Assembly (NCBI GenBank): GCA_018402015.1
Contig: JAGYJL010000023.1
Coordinates: 1-35,802, forward strand
Length of the DNA stretch: 35,802 bases
Source: Flavobacteriales bacterium
GTDB lineage: Bacteria > Bacteroidota > Bacteroidia > UBA10329
Direction: 5' to 3'
Position 1 is the first letter of the stretch. Each line of letters starts with the position of its first letter. The position numbers and the translations under genes were made by a program. Shown piece by piece: positions 34,488 to 35,802 of this stretch. The notes beneath the pieces are model-generated. The model ran no database searches, was not told the origin of the DNA, and was given only the letters and a program-made list of their open reading frames with translations.

Positions 34488-35051
34488 ATGAAAAACAGAT
34501 TCAAATACCTTTTAGCGGTTCCATTGATCGCAGTCGTTTCACTCACCTCTTGCGAAAAGGACGATCCAGATATTCCGAACGAAGAAGAACTGATAACAAC
34601 CCTCATCTATACCTTAACGCCTGATGGCGGTGGTACAGCAATTGAGTTCCGTTTTACAGACCTTGATGGCGATGGTGGAGACGCTCCAATTATCAGCAAT
34701 GGAACGCTTGCTGCAAACACTACTTATTCTGGTGCTGTAACCTTGCTTAATGAGGCAGAAACACCTGCTGAAAACATTACAGAAGAGGTTGAGGAAGAAG
34801 ATGAAGAACATCAATTGTTCTTTACGATAATATCGGCCAATGCTACTGTAGCATACGCTGATGCAGATGCTGATGGCAATCCAGTTGGGTTGGCTACAAC
34901 TGTGACCACAACGGGTGCTTCAACAGGTACATTGACTATTACACTGCGCCACGAGCCCAATAAGGATGGAGCCAATGTTTCTTCTGGCGATATTACCAAT
35001 GCTGGTGGCGAAACTGACATTGAGGTCACATTTGATGTAACCGTACAGTAA
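34488..35051 (+). CDS. Acidic lipoprotein preceding a TonB-dependent receptor
   Basis: A 187-residue lipoprotein with lipobox LTSC (Cys22). The mature part is a beta-rich domain with LIYTLTPDGGGTAIEFRFTDLDGDGGDAP, an acidic stretch ITEEVEEEDEEHQLFFTI, then ADADADGNPVGLATTV and a C-terminal TLRHEPNKDGANVSSGD. Proteins of this kind are often labelled as type 1 periplasmic binding fold proteins in Bacteroidota and commonly stand directly before a TonB-dependent receptor. The DxDxDG-like stretches could bind calcium or other metals. It lies between two strong terminators, so it may be expressed in excess over the receptor by readthrough control. Confidence 0.75.
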   Translation: MKNRFKYLLAVPLIAVVSLTSCEKDDPDIPNEEELITTLIYTLTPDGGGTAIEFRFTDLDGDGGDAPIISNGTLAANTTYSGAVTLLNEAETPAENITEEVEEEDEEHQLFFTIISANATVAYADADADGNPVGLATTVTTTGASTGTLTITLRHEPNKDGANVSSGDITNAGGETDIEVTFDVTVQ

Positions 35052-35056
35052 TTTGA

Positions 35057-35093
35057 TGAACTCCGTTCGGTGAAAACTGAACGGAGTTCATTT
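35057..35093 (+). terminator. Intrinsic terminator or attenuator between lipoprotein and receptor
   Basis: TGAACTCCGTTC (35057-35068) and GAACGGAGTTCA (35079-35090) form a perfect 12-bp stem with a 10-nt loop, followed by TTTCT. It ends only 7-10 nt before the receptor start codon at 35100. Confidence 0.75.
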
Positions 35094-35099
35094 CTATGA

Positions 35100-35802
35100 A
35101 TGAGACACCAAACCCTTCTCCTTTTATCCTTTTTCCTCCTTCCTTTTACGGGCGAGGCACAGAATTGTACTCTTAGTATTTCGGGAAATGTTGCAGATGA
35201 AGGCACAGGAATTCCGATGGCGTACGGAACAATCTACGTAGAGGAATTGCAGAATGGTGTTGCTTCCGACAGCCTCGGAAATTTTCGATTTAGTGGTCTT
35301 TGCAAGGGAGAATACCACTTGCGTTTCAATCATATCGGGTGCGAAACAAAGACACTTTTCATTTCTCTAGTAAAAGATACGGTAATTAGCATTAACATGC
35401 ACCACCACAGCGAGTTAGTGGATGAGGTAATGGTGCATGACCATCATTCTCAGCATGAGACCGCTGCTAGCTCTACCATTGGTCAGGACGATATTTCGGA
35501 AGAGGCAAATAAAGACCTTTCAGAGATGCTGGAATCAATGACAGGCGTCAGCAGCATCAAATCAGGAGCAGGGGTTTCTAAACCTGTTGTGCATGGACTT
35601 TCGGGAAACCGTGTGGCCATATTGAACAACGGTATCGCTCAAAGCGGTCAGCAATGGGGAAACGACCATGCACCAGAGATTGACCCTTATGTTGCTGAAC
35701 ACATTTCTGTAGTAAAAGGTGCTGGAGCCCTCGCCTATCCTGGTGGCTCGTTGGGTGGCGTTGTGCTAATCGAACCAGATGAAATTGAGAACGATCCGCA
35801 TC
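35100..35802 (+). CDS. TonB-dependent receptor with His-rich stretches, C-terminus cut by window edge
   Basis: The first 234 residues of an outer-membrane receptor. A signal peptide (MRHQTLLLLSFFLLPFTGEA) leads into a carboxypeptidase-like domain (ISGNVADEGTGIPMAYGTIYV, SLGNFRFSGLCKGEYHLRF), then a His-rich link with MHHHSE and VHDHHSQHE, and then a plug domain: SEMLESMTGVSSIKSGAGVSKPVVHGLSGNRVAI, QWGNDHAPEIDPY and VVKGAGALAYPGGSLGGVVLIE. Histidine clusters before the plug recall zinc receptors such as ZnuD. Together with the His-rich exported protein upstream, a zinc or copper ligand is a fair guess, not proven. The start is ATG 35100; ATG 35096 is in another frame. Confidence 0.87.
   Translation, partial: MRHQTLLLLSFFLLPFTGEAQNCTLSISGNVADEGTGIPMAYGTIYVEELQNGVASDSLGNFRFSGLCKGEYHLRFNHIGCETKTLFISLVKDTVISINMHHHSELVDEVMVHDHHSQHETAASSTIGQDDISEEANKDLSEMLESMTGVSSIKSGAGVSKPVVHGLSGNRVAILNNGIAQSGQQWGNDHAPEIDPYVAEHISVVKGAGALAYPGGSLGGVVLIEPDEIENDPH

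Noticed and set aside
35096..35099. ATG at 35096 as start of the second receptor
   Set aside because: It is in another frame; ATG 35100 leads directly into a signal peptide and the receptor.

Overview
The window looks like a chromosome segment of a member of Bacteroidota, most likely Flavobacteriales. The evidence is SusC/BtuB-type TonB-dependent receptors (TBDRs) with a carboxypeptidase-like N-terminal domain, a type IX secretion (T9SS) sorting tail, a FISUMP-domain lipoprotein, DUF349, DUF368 and DUF3943 proteins, short 5' leaders, and promoter boxes of the Bacteroidota type (TTTG, about 20 nt, TAnnTTTG) instead of E. coli-type boxes. No rRNA, tRNA, CRISPR array or complete insertion sequence was seen.

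Layout. 1-6.3 kb, minus strand: a nearly complete TonB-dependent receptor (its last residues lie outside the window), a T9SS cargo protein, a cysteine desulfurase and phosphoglucosamine mutase. 6.4-10.7 kb, plus strand: a tight operon whose five genes all overlap by 1-4 nt: TPR protein, ComA-like phosphosulfolactate synthase, rhodanese, DUF368 (PopT-type) membrane protein and shikimate dehydrogenase. 10.7-14.7 kb: a MoxR-type AAA+ ATPase with its CoxE-like VWA partner, an exported helical-repeat protein and the 23S rRNA methyltransferase RlmF. 14.7-21.2 kb: a DUF349 coiled-coil protein, two uncharacterised proteins, a DUF457 membrane protein, a Crp/Fnr regulator divergent from a SlyD-like prolyl isomerase, and a Na/Pi cotransporter.

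21.3-28.2 kb is different. It holds the three-subunit proton-translocating transhydrogenase operon (pntAA-pntAB-pntB), an AT-rich accessory stretch with a probable AbiV/HEPN-like gene, about 1 kb of imperfect ~215-bp tandem repeats rich in hairpins, about 250 bp of a 21-bp tandem repeat, and a bile acid:sodium symporter family gene. Every gene here is broken many times. Several breaks are single-base changes in homopolymer runs inside otherwise strongly conserved protein sequence, so a low-quality consensus is more likely than true decay.

28.3-35.8 kb is clean again: an exported esterase-like protein, a DbpA-type RNA helicase with a VF530 protein, a FISUMP lipoprotein overlapping a DUF3943 protein, a cytochrome P460-type lipoprotein, and then a cluster that looks metal-related. 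That cluster has a His/Cys-rich exported protein, a 56-residue protein, a small HELLH protein, an acidic lipoprotein and the start of a second TonB-dependent receptor with His-rich stretches. It is the best candidate in the window for a poorly described system, possibly zinc or copper acquisition or handling.
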